A DNA stretch of 64,000 nt from positions 440,888-504,887 of the forward strand of contig NZ_CP019335.1 in the NCBI RefSeq assembly GCF_002813915.1, in the 5' to 3' direction. Shown in pieces: positions 26,683 through 34,753 of this stretch. Source of the DNA: Tenacibaculum sp. SZ-18 (GTDB lineage Bacteria > Bacteroidota > Bacteroidia > Flavobacteriales > Flavobacteriaceae). Position 1 is the stretch's first letter. Every line of letters starts with the position of its first letter. The translations under genes were made by a program, and so were the position numbers. The notes below the pieces were generated by a model. That model searched no databases. It was given only the letters and a program-made list of their open reading frames with translations, and was not told the DNA's origin.

Positions 26683-27372
26683 TTAATTTAATAATGTGTA
26701 TAAATTCTCTTGTATTTGATAAGGTTCTTTAGTTATTTCCTTTCCTTTCTTTCCTTTGAATTGAATGATGAAATTCATTGATAGGAAAAGCTTTTTTAGT
26801 TCATTTTTGTTATTTTTTAATACTTCTTCAAAACTTTTGGAATCATTTTTGTTGAGTTTGAAAGAAGAAGCTGATTTTACATTTGGAAACGTTGTTGTGC
26901 GTCCAATTATGGTTCCTGAATTGCGAAGTATGTGGACCAAGTTTGAATCTCCAGAGATTTTGACTTCGGGATGGTTTTGATCAATTTCAGGAACGATTGG
27001 TCCCATAAATTGAGCATTTTCACCAACTTTTTTCACTAGTGATTTTTGAGTTTCATTTGTTTGAGATTGTGATAATCCCCATGAAATTAGGAAGTGTAAA
27101 ATTGAACTTTGATTCCCTTTCTCATCATGATAAGTAATGAATGAAAACTCTTGGCATTGATCATGGTTCAATGAAAATTTTAAATGTGAAGGTAAACTAT
27201 AATATTCGTTGGAGCATTCTTCGATTTTTTGGGCTTTTTTATATACTTTTATGGTCGACTGGTCTGAAAGAGTAATCAATAATTCTTCATTAGGATCAAG
27301 TGTTTGTGCATTATTGTAGTGACATTTAAATGCTAGAAAAATTATAATCAAAAAAAATAGATTTGTTTTCAT
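26683..27372 (-). CDS. Half-length paralogue of the downstream family member
   Basis: A 229-residue secreted protein aligned to the first third of the 657-residue neighbour: LLITLSDQSTIKVYKKA, EYYSLPSHLKFSL, FSFITYHDE and ILHFLISWGLS. It stops shortly after the region equivalent to IEMGFKY (here LSMNFIIQFKG), with no middle or end module. The stop lies 6 bases before the next start, so no lost C-terminal fragment lies between them. It is either a tandem duplicate that was shortened or a purposely small subunit. Cysteines (QKIEECSNEYY, NHDQCQEF) are more frequent than in the full-length copies. Confidence 0.65.
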   Translation of the reverse strand: MKTNLFFLIIIFLAFKCHYNNAQTLDPNEELLITLSDQSTIKVYKKAQKIEECSNEYYSLPSHLKFSLNHDQCQEFSFITYHDEKGNQSSILHFLISWGLSQSQTNETQKSLVKKVGENAQFMGPIVPEIDQNHPEVKISGDSNLVHILRNSGTIIGRTTTFPNVKSASSFKLNKNDSKSFEEVLKNNKNELKKLFLSMNFIIQFKGKKGKEITKEPYQIQENLYTLLN

Positions 27373-27383
27373 AATGAGTTGGT

Positions 27384-29117
27384 TTATTCAGGAAATTCAT
27401 CAATAAAAAGAAGACCGTATTCATCTGTTCCATTTTTACGAATAGGTGTTTTATCTTTCACATACCAAGTAATTGAGTATTCCAAAGGGTCAGATCCTTT
27501 AGGAAGTGTAATTTCAAAGAATTTATTATCAACGCCTTTCTTAGGATAGATTGTTAAAGTTTTAGATTTCGACTCTCCAAAAAAATCATAATTAATTTTT
27601 ACTACAACTGCTCTAACGTTTTTAGAATTTAGAATTTCAAGATCTCCAAGGATTTCAATTTTTTTCCTCTCAAAGGGTGTATAAATATTTATCATTGAAG
27701 CGGAAGCTTGTTTCCAGTCCTCTGAGAATATCCCTCCTCCAATAAATTTCCAAATGGTTTGATATTCATAGTTTAACCAAGTGGTTTGATCAGAATCTCC
27801 TAGGTTTAAGTAAGACAAAGCTATTTTACCATTTGTATCTTTGTAGGTGTTTTTTGTTAGTAAAACTTCCTTTAATGTGGCATCACCAGATTCATGTTTT
27901 TTGTTTAGTTTAACGGTGACACTATTTAACATTTTATCAAATTCGTTCTCGATTGTTCCATCTATTCCAACGTAAACATCCCGTTGTTGAAAAGCAGGAT
28001 CCCAAAGAGGAACATCTTTAAAGATCTCTTTATTTGTACCGTATTTATTATATAAATTACCTGCATTGAACGTTATATAATGATTTCTGTTGACAAGGCT
28101 TCTACCTTTAAAAACCATGTTGCTTTTCCCTGTTGTCCTGTGTTCTTTATATTGATATCCAACATTTAGACCAAATCCTGTTGTATTTCTACTTCCTATC
28201 ACACCATTTACGCCAATTAATGAACTTAAAGCATTTTCTAAATCACCTCGATGCTCTTTCGGGACTTTCTCTAATGGAGTTGGTTTAAACATTAGTTCTA
28301 AAAGCTTGGTGTAAACTGTTTGTACCAAACTTTCCATAGACTCATTTCTACCTACACTTGTAAATTTGATAGCATTGTCTTTTCGAAGTTTATCAAAACC
28401 AATACTTACATCAGCTCCAACAAAATAAATGCTTCCTCCTGCGTCAAAAGCATTACTTTTTTTTACCTCAGACCAGTCAATTTCTAGTTCAGCTTCGTAG
28501 TTTTCAGTTAATCCAGAGAAACCTAATTCAAAAATTAATGATACATCAGGTGTTGACATTTTTAAGCTTTCTAAAAGCAATTTTGATTTTAAAGGATTGA
28601 CATTAAAGGATAAGGGGATTTTGCTGTTCTCTATTATAGGAGCAGCTCCAGATCCTATGATTGATTTTTTCTTTTCTCCTGCAGGATTCAATATTGATGA
28701 AACCAAAGTGTATTTACCACTATTGAAGATTATTGGACCTTCAATAATAGTTTCATCGTTTTCGAATCTCTTCTTTAGGAAATTTTCTGCATTTGTAATT
28801 AGTTTCTTTGGTGTATCATAAAGAACTAAGAAGTTCAAAATTCCACCACCTTCAGCTTGTGAGATTGTTTGGGAGTTGTTTTCAGATGGTTTTTCAGTTA
28901 TATATCGCAAGAAAGAGAACTCAGGGATACTGTCGTTTTGTAGCGATAATCTTGCTCTTTGTGGAAGATATCTGTAAGTATTCTCTTTTTTATGAACAGG
29001 AAAACACCAAAGGCCATCTGCATTAATTCCTTTGTCGATTAAAATAGACTGTGAATTAGAAATAAGACACCAACCAATTAAAAAAACAATTACTATGTAA
29101 AACTTATATTTTTTCAT
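27384..29117 (-). CDS. Secreted paralogous protein (unnamed family), full-length
   Basis: A 577-residue family member with signal peptide ending LISNSQ. The opening module has GLWCFPVHKKENTYRYLPQ, PEFSFLRYITEKP, GGGILNFLVLYDTPKKL, EGPIIFNSG and GSGAAPIIEN; then KSKLLLESLKMSTPDVSLIFEL and ELEIDWSEVKK. The end module has MLNSVTVKLNKKH, WLNYEYQTIWKFIGGG and KKIEILGDLEILNSKNVRAV, and closes with YSITWYVKDK. It resembles the 641-residue member most in order and spacing of motifs. Start is 26 bases after the upstream stop. Function unknown. Confidence 0.75.
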   Translation of the reverse strand: MKKYKFYIVIVFLIGWCLISNSQSILIDKGINADGLWCFPVHKKENTYRYLPQRARLSLQNDSIPEFSFLRYITEKPSENNSQTISQAEGGGILNFLVLYDTPKKLITNAENFLKKRFENDETIIEGPIIFNSGKYTLVSSILNPAGEKKKSIIGSGAAPIIENSKIPLSFNVNPLKSKLLLESLKMSTPDVSLIFELGFSGLTENYEAELEIDWSEVKKSNAFDAGGSIYFVGADVSIGFDKLRKDNAIKFTSVGRNESMESLVQTVYTKLLELMFKPTPLEKVPKEHRGDLENALSSLIGVNGVIGSRNTTGFGLNVGYQYKEHRTTGKSNMVFKGRSLVNRNHYITFNAGNLYNKYGTNKEIFKDVPLWDPAFQQRDVYVGIDGTIENEFDKMLNSVTVKLNKKHESGDATLKEVLLTKNTYKDTNGKIALSYLNLGDSDQTTWLNYEYQTIWKFIGGGIFSEDWKQASASMINIYTPFERKKIEILGDLEILNSKNVRAVVVKINYDFFGESKSKTLTIYPKKGVDNKFFEITLPKGSDPLEYSITWYVKDKTPIRKNGTDEYGLLFIDEFPE

Positions 29118-29143
29118 GATAAATAGGTTCTATCAGCTATTTT

Positions 29144-30949
29144 CTATTCAGTAGGGGGTATTAGAAATAAGTAATTATTATCTAACGATTTCAAAGTCTC
29201 AGATTTCATTCCGCTTTTCTTATACCAGTTTACTTGATAGGCAATAGGCTCATTTGCATCATGATACAAGTTTATTTTAGATGTACTTTCAGTGTCATTT
29301 TTTCTAAGAACAATTGTTTCTTGTGGATTCGGTTGACCATTAAGGATTGTAAAAAATCGAATCGAACATGCCTGTACATTAGCTTCTTTAAAAAATGTTC
29401 TGTCCGCATCAATTTGAATTGTTCTTTTTTTGAAAGGAGGAGTTAGAGCAATGGACGCATCATTGGCAGATATCCATTCGTTTTCTGCCTTTGGAAGTTT
29501 TATTATTCTATTGTTTCCTTTTAAATTCCAGCTAATTTGATATTGATAGTTTAACCACTCGGAATCTCTTATACCTAATCTAGGATAGAAGATATTTTTA
29601 TAGTCTTTACCAGTTTCTAAATCAGATCGTTTTATAATAATGTCTTTGGTAACGTCATTGTGTTCTTCTCCATAATGTTTTCTGAAACTAACGGTTACTG
29701 AATTTAAAATTTCACTAAATGTATCAACATATTCTCCATCAAGCTGAAAAATAATTTCACGTTTAGAAAAGTCAACATCGTCTAAGTTTACAACTCTGAA
29801 ATATTTGTCTTTGTTTAACGGGTCCTCTTTGAAAACTTCATATAAACCACTAATATTCCCAGAAGAATAGACAGGAACTTTAATAGTTGTTGATTTACTC
29901 AAATTCAAATAGAACTTGTTCACTTTAATGTCATTTCTTTTTTTAAGAACAAATTGATTGTCTGTAACGTATTTTTCGTCTCTCGCTCCGCCAAATACTC
30001 GGCTAAAAAAGCCACGTTTTTGTCGACCTAATATTTGGCCTTGTTCAACGACTGTTTCTTTGTTAGGTTGTTTTGCCCAACCCATTTCAGCATCAAACAT
30101 CAATTCGATAAGTTTATCCGTAACCAATGAAAGGATACTACTCATATCATCCGTTTTAATTTCTAAACCACTGGATCTATCGAAAACGTCAATATTGAGT
30201 TTTTGCTGTTGTACCATTTCATCAGTAATTTTCCTCATTTGTCTTTTTGTATATCCTTTTTGATTACTATAAATCTTGCTGTAATGGTCATATACAGTTG
30301 ACATGTCAGCTGAAATAATAGCATTGTAACCTTTTACTTTTGCCTCATAGTAACCATTTAATACAACAGAAATATCAGATGTTTTTCCTTGTAAAGATTC
30401 CCATAACAATGTTGCACCTTCTTGGTTGAGTTTTGCAGCAATTGCAGCTTTTGAGTTTTTATATAGAGGAGCGTGCCCTGATGTTATAACATTTTGGGTA
30501 AAAGAATTTTTACCATCTACATTATTTAAAATAGAAGACACAATTTTAAAACTGGCTATTCCATCTTCACCATCTTTTAAAACCTGTTTCATAGGAACAG
30601 GACCTGCAATTTTTGCTCCTCCTTTTTTTTCTCGAAGCTCTTTTTCTAGATCGTTAATTACTTCATCAGGAAGATCAAATTGAATTAAGGTATGGAAAAG
30701 TCCTCCACTTGCGTTTCCTTCCCGACCAATATATTTTGTACACATAAGTTCGAAATCACCACCATCTTTGGTGGCCAAGCGAGGAAAGTCAGGAATGTAG
30801 TAATATGTATTGGTTTGATTACTATCTTGTAGTAATTGAATGCCATTAATCATTAATCTTCCCTCGTCATAATTTACTTGACTAATCAAATAAATAGGTA
30901 CGAGGAAAAGCGAAAATATTAAACGTAGGGTAGGTGTTGATGCTTTCAT
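29144..30949 (-). CDS. Secreted paralogous protein (unnamed family), first gene of the eight-gene run
   Basis: A 601-residue family member with signal peptide ending LISQ. Motifs in order: YYYIPDFPRLATKDGG, LMCTKYIGREG, GGLFHTLIQFDLP, IAGPVPMKQ, GHAPLYKNSK, ATLLWESLQGKTSDISVVL, a basic segment near RQKRGFFSRVFGGA, then ILNSVTVSFRKHYG, WLNYQYQISWNLKGN, LTPPFKKRTIQIDADRTF and AYQVNWYKKSG. It heads the run; upstream lies a 313-bp spacer shared with pabB that shows only imperfect TAnnTTTA elements, so the unit may use a weak or regulated promoter. Function unknown. Confidence 0.75.
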   Translation of the reverse strand: MKASTPTLRLIFSLFLVPIYLISQVNYDEGRLMINGIQLLQDSNQTNTYYYIPDFPRLATKDGGDFELMCTKYIGREGNASGGLFHTLIQFDLPDEVINDLEKELREKKGGAKIAGPVPMKQVLKDGEDGIASFKIVSSILNNVDGKNSFTQNVITSGHAPLYKNSKAAIAAKLNQEGATLLWESLQGKTSDISVVLNGYYEAKVKGYNAIISADMSTVYDHYSKIYSNQKGYTKRQMRKITDEMVQQQKLNIDVFDRSSGLEIKTDDMSSILSLVTDKLIELMFDAEMGWAKQPNKETVVEQGQILGRQKRGFFSRVFGGARDEKYVTDNQFVLKKRNDIKVNKFYLNLSKSTTIKVPVYSSGNISGLYEVFKEDPLNKDKYFRVVNLDDVDFSKREIIFQLDGEYVDTFSEILNSVTVSFRKHYGEEHNDVTKDIIIKRSDLETGKDYKNIFYPRLGIRDSEWLNYQYQISWNLKGNNRIIKLPKAENEWISANDASIALTPPFKKRTIQIDADRTFFKEANVQACSIRFFTILNGQPNPQETIVLRKNDTESTSKINLYHDANEPIAYQVNWYKKSGMKSETLKSLDNNYLFLIPPTE

Positions 30950-31262
30950 GATACTGTTCGTTTTCTTAAAGTTAAAGATTTTTTCATGATAATTTAAATT
31001 TATCTAAAGTTAAATATCTGTTATGTAGTTGTTTAGGTTGTATTTCTTGATTCTTAAAAGGTGGTTTGAATCATTCTTACACCTCTAATTCACCCTAAAT
31101 TATTCAGGGAAAACCTCCATGGCTAATTAATGGTAGTTCGGTCGTGATAATCTAATGTGAATTTGTTGGCATTATTGTAGACTAAAAATTTCTTAGATTT
31201 CATAAGAGCGATTATTATTCAGTTTCGTTTATCAACATAAGAAATAGTATTATTTTTGTCTA
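30950..31262. other. Divergent intergenic region between the secreted-protein run and pabB
   Basis: 313 bp. On the pabB side there is a good -7 element at 31251. On the other side only imperfect -7 sequences (TAACTTTA, TAAATTTA) are seen within 80 bases of the first secreted gene. No clear palindrome or riboswitch-like structure was noticed. Confidence 0.45.
31251..31258 (+). promoter_or_regulatory. -7 promoter element of pabB
   Basis: TATTTTTG matches TAnnTTTG exactly and ends only 4 bases before the ATG at 31263. Transcription would start at or next to the start codon, so the mRNA may be leaderless or use a later start. A weak -33 TTTC lies at 31223. Confidence 0.45.
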
Positions 31263-32567
31263 ATGTCTTTAAGAACAGAACAAACTTTTTTTCTTGAAAA
31301 TATTGAGATCTTCAAAAGGCAATTATTGGCATGGGGACAACAATATGAAACTGTATTATTTCTAGATAGTAATAACTATGAGCAAAATTATTCAAGTTAT
31401 GACGCGGTTATAGCTGTTGATGAATTTACTTCTATTAAAACAGATTATTTCGAAGCTTTTGAAAAGCTAAAGGAATATCAATCTTACACAAAAGACTACC
31501 TCTTCGGTTATCTTTCCTATGATTTAAAAAACGATACAGAAAATTTATCCTCAAATAATTTTGATGGATTAAACTTTCCTGACTTATATTTTTTTCAACC
31601 ACAAAAGATAGTTTTTATTAAAGGAAAGGAAGTGGTGTTGTCTTATTTAAAAATGGTTGATGATGAAATAGAAGAAGACTTAGAACAAATTATGAATGGT
31701 GAATTTGATACTGAAGACTCAAATAATTCAGAAGGTTTAAAAGTAAAACTTAGAATTCATAAAGATGAATATGGAAGAAAGGTTCGTAAGGTAATTGATC
31801 ATATTAAAAGAGGTGATATTTATGAAGCGAATTTCTGTCAAGAATTTTATGTGGAAAACGCACAAATAAATCCAACAGAAACGTACAGGCATTTGAATAG
31901 AATTTCAAAACCCCCATTCGCTACATTCTTTAAGAATGATGAACTACATTTATTATCGGCATCACCCGAAAGATATATTAGGAAAGAAGGTTGTAAAATT
32001 ATTTCACAACCGATTAAGGGAACAGCGAAACGTTTTGTGGATTCTGTTGAGGATGAAAAAGCAGTTTTTGATTTAGTACGTGATGAAAAAGAACGTTCGG
32101 AGAATGTTATGATTGTAGATTTGGTTAGAAATGACCTATCAAGAACGGCTAAAAAAGGAACTGTTAAAGTAGAGGAGTTGTGCAAGGTATATTCATTTAA
32201 ACAAGTTCATCAATTAATTTCTACTGTGGTTTCTGAAATTGAAGAAGATACTCATCCAGTAGATGTTATTCGAGATACATTTCCAATGGGAAGTATGACA
32301 GGTGCTCCTAAAATTTCTGCGATGAAAATTATTGAAGAATTAGAGGAAACCAAAAGAGGCTTGTATTCTGGAAGTATAGGTTATTTTGCTCCTAATGGAG
32401 ATTTTGATTTTAATGTTGTTATCAGAAGTATCCTATATAACGAGGAAAAAAAGTATATTTCTTATTCCGTAGGGGGAGCAATTACAGCCAAGTCTTCGCC
32501 AGACAAAGAATACGAAGAATGCTTATTAAAAGCAAAAGCAATGAAATATGTACTAACTAACTCTTAA
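31263..32567 (+). CDS. pabB: Anthranilate/4-amino-4-deoxychorismate synthase component I
   Basis: A 434-residue chorismate-binding enzyme. The core has RGDIYEANFCQEF, LLSASPERYIR, SQPIKGTAKR, VMIVDLVRNDLSR, VSEIEEDTHPVDVIRDTFPMGSMTGAPKISAMKIIEE and SIGYFAPNGDFDFNVVIRS, all typical of TrpE/PabB. It is shorter than TrpE and lacks the tryptophan-feedback region, and no trp genes are adjacent, so aminodeoxychorismate synthase (folate pathway) is more likely. No glutamine amidotransferase subunit is nearby. It is followed 12 bases later by an alpha/beta hydrolase and then tilS, a probable operon. Confidence 0.88.
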   Translation: MSLRTEQTFFLENIEIFKRQLLAWGQQYETVLFLDSNNYEQNYSSYDAVIAVDEFTSIKTDYFEAFEKLKEYQSYTKDYLFGYLSYDLKNDTENLSSNNFDGLNFPDLYFFQPQKIVFIKGKEVVLSYLKMVDDEIEEDLEQIMNGEFDTEDSNNSEGLKVKLRIHKDEYGRKVRKVIDHIKRGDIYEANFCQEFYVENAQINPTETYRHLNRISKPPFATFFKNDELHLLSASPERYIRKEGCKIISQPIKGTAKRFVDSVEDEKAVFDLVRDEKERSENVMIVDLVRNDLSRTAKKGTVKVEELCKVYSFKQVHQLISTVVSEIEEDTHPVDVIRDTFPMGSMTGAPKISAMKIIEELEETKRGLYSGSIGYFAPNGDFDFNVVIRSILYNEEKKYISYSVGGAITAKSSPDKEYEECLLKAKAMKYVLTNS

Positions 32568-32579
32568 AAATTTTAAAGA

Positions 32580-33404
32580 ATGACTCATCAAACTCTTAAT
32601 TTCGAATTTCATAAAACAAATTTCTTTGGTCAATATTGGAGAATAGAAGAAGTCAAGTCAGTAGTCTTAATTTTACATGGTTTAGGAGAACATTCAGGAA
32701 GGTTCGCCGAAGTTGCGGAAAACCTTGTTAAAAATGGTTATGGAGTAGTTGCTTTCGATCATTTCGGTCATGGTAAAACTACAGGTAAAAGAGGCCACAA
32801 TCCAGGTTATGAATATGTTTTAGATAGCATTGGCCAATTTATTCAAAAAACGAAGGAATTATTTGAGAATAAGGATGTTTTCTTATACGGTCATTCTATG
32901 GGAGGAAACGCAGTGCTTAATTATATGTTATCAAGAGATAGTCAAGTTAAAGGAGTAATTGCAACAAGTGCATTTTTGAAATTAGCGTTTCAACCACCAG
33001 GTTGGAAATTATTTTTTGGTAAGTTGATTCAAAAGATAGCACCTTCTGTAACTTTAGATAACGAGGTAAACTCCTCATATATCTCTAGAGACCCAGAAGA
33101 AGTAAAAAAATATGAAAACGATTCGTTGGTACATAATCGAGTTAGCCCGAACTTTTCCTTGTCATTTATCGAAAGAGGCGCGTGGGCTATCGAAAATGCA
33201 AATCTTTTACATAAACCTGTTTTACTTTTACATGGTACCGATGATAAATTGATAAGTTGCGAGGGTTCAAAAGAATTTGCAGCCAATAATTCAGGTAACG
33301 TTACATTGAAATTATACGAAGGAGGATATCATGAATTGCACAACGATTTTTGTAAACAGGAAATAATTGGAGATGTTATTTCATGGTTAAATGCAAATAA
33401 TTAA
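32580..33404 (+). CDS. Alpha/beta hydrolase, monoacylglycerol lipase-like
   Basis: A 274-residue cytoplasmic hydrolase of the serine aminopeptidase S33/lysophospholipase type. The oxyanion region is LILHGLGEHSGRF, the nucleophile elbow is YGHSMGG, the acid lies in LLHGTDDKLIS and the His in YHELHNDF. These are the motifs of monoacylglycerol lipases and lysophospholipases; the substrate cannot be told from sequence. No signal peptide. It sits between pabB and tilS with gaps of about 12 bases and is probably co-transcribed with them. Confidence 0.88.
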   Translation: MTHQTLNFEFHKTNFFGQYWRIEEVKSVVLILHGLGEHSGRFAEVAENLVKNGYGVVAFDHFGHGKTTGKRGHNPGYEYVLDSIGQFIQKTKELFENKDVFLYGHSMGGNAVLNYMLSRDSQVKGVIATSAFLKLAFQPPGWKLFFGKLIQKIAPSVTLDNEVNSSYISRDPEEVKKYENDSLVHNRVSPNFSLSFIERGAWAIENANLLHKPVLLLHGTDDKLISCEGSKEFAANNSGNVTLKLYEGGYHELHNDFCKQEIIGDVISWLNANN

Positions 33405-33415
33405 TTTGGTTAATA

Positions 33416-34729
33416 GTGTTACTAAAACGATTCAAAGAACATCTTTCACTTAAATTTTCTTGTGTAAAAAATAAAAGTGTTTTAGTCGCAGCCTCAGGAG
33501 GTGTAGATAGTGTTGCCTTAATTCATTTACTTCATTCATTGGGAGTGAACATTGTTTTAGCACATTGTAATTTTCAATTAAGAGGTGAGGCGAGTGATTT
33601 AGATGAGTCATTGGTTAGGAAGATAGGTAAAGAGTTGAATGTAAAAACTTATGTGAAAAGATTTAATACAAATGAAATAGCTAAACATAAAAAGTTATCA
33701 ATTCAAATCGCAGCTAGAAATCTTCGATATAATTGGTTTTTTGAAATATGTGAAAATCATAATATTGATTTTATTGCAACTGCTCATCATGCAGATGATA
33801 ACCTTGAAACCTTCTTAATAAATCTATCAAGAGGTTCAGGTTTAGACGGTTTGTTGGGAATTCCTGAGAACAATGGAAAAATTATTAGACCGTTGCTACC
33901 GTTTTCAAAAGAAGCAATAATTGAGTATGCAAAAAACGCGAATTTCATATGGAGAGAAGATGAGTCCAATGAAAAAACGAAGTATACCAGAAATAAAATT
34001 AGACATCAAGTTATTCCTGTATTAAAGTCAATAAACCCAAGTCTTTTAAAGAATTTTACAGAAACAATTAACCATTTGAGTGGAAGCCGAAATATTATTG
34101 ATGAGAAAGTCGTTGAAATTTCCACAGAGATTATCAGAAAAGAAGATAATTTAGTGAAAATAGAGATCGATAAAATGTTAAAATTGTCGGATCCAAAAGC
34201 TTTCCTCTACGAAATACTAAAAGGTTATAACTTTACAGAATGGAATAATATTTATAATCTTTTACAAGCTCAATCAGGAAAAATAATACGTTCAAAATCG
34301 CATATCCTACTTAAGGATAGAGGCTTTTTGCTGTTAAGAGAGCTTGAACTAAAACCGGAAGAAAAATCAATATATTATATCGAGGAAAACACAACGGAAA
34401 TTGTTAATCCGATAAAAATAACTTTTAAAAATACAGATAAAAAATGGACAGTGTCCAAAAATTATGTTTTAGTTAACAAAAATTTAGTAACTTTCCCCAT
34501 AATTTTAAGAAAATGGGAGGAGGGAGACTTCTTCTATCCAACTGGGATGATTGGCAAAAAAAAAGTTAGCAAGTTTTTTAAAGATGAAAAACTTTCTAAG
34601 TTTAGAAAGGAGCAAACTTGGTTACTTTGCAATGCTACAAATGAAATCATTTGGATAGTAGGAATGAGACTTGATAGAAGGTTTTCTATCGACTCCTTCA
34701 CATCCGATATTTTACAAATTAGTATTTAA
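33416..34729 (+). CDS. tilS: tRNA(Ile)-lysidine synthase TilS
   Basis: A 437-residue ATP-dependent ligase that converts cytidine 34 of tRNA-Ile(CAU) to lysidine so that it reads AUA. The PP-loop motif SGGVDS is at residues 27-32. Supporting segments are LAHCNFQLRG, IQIAARNLRYNWF, TAHHADDNLETFLINLSRGSGLDGL and the C-terminal TilS domain (WEEGDFFYPTGMIGKKKVSKFFKDEK). The start is GTG, 11 bases after the hydrolase stop. Essential and complete. Confidence 0.95.
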   Translation: MLLKRFKEHLSLKFSCVKNKSVLVAASGGVDSVALIHLLHSLGVNIVLAHCNFQLRGEASDLDESLVRKIGKELNVKTYVKRFNTNEIAKHKKLSIQIAARNLRYNWFFEICENHNIDFIATAHHADDNLETFLINLSRGSGLDGLLGIPENNGKIIRPLLPFSKEAIIEYAKNANFIWREDESNEKTKYTRNKIRHQVIPVLKSINPSLLKNFTETINHLSGSRNIIDEKVVEISTEIIRKEDNLVKIEIDKMLKLSDPKAFLYEILKGYNFTEWNNIYNLLQAQSGKIIRSKSHILLKDRGFLLLRELELKPEEKSIYYIEENTTEIVNPIKITFKNTDKKWTVSKNYVLVNKNLVTFPIILRKWEEGDFFYPTGMIGKKKVSKFFKDEKLSKFRKEQTWLLCNATNEIIWIVGMRLDRRFSIDSFTSDILQISI

Positions 34730-34753
34730 AATAACCCCAATACAATACAAACA

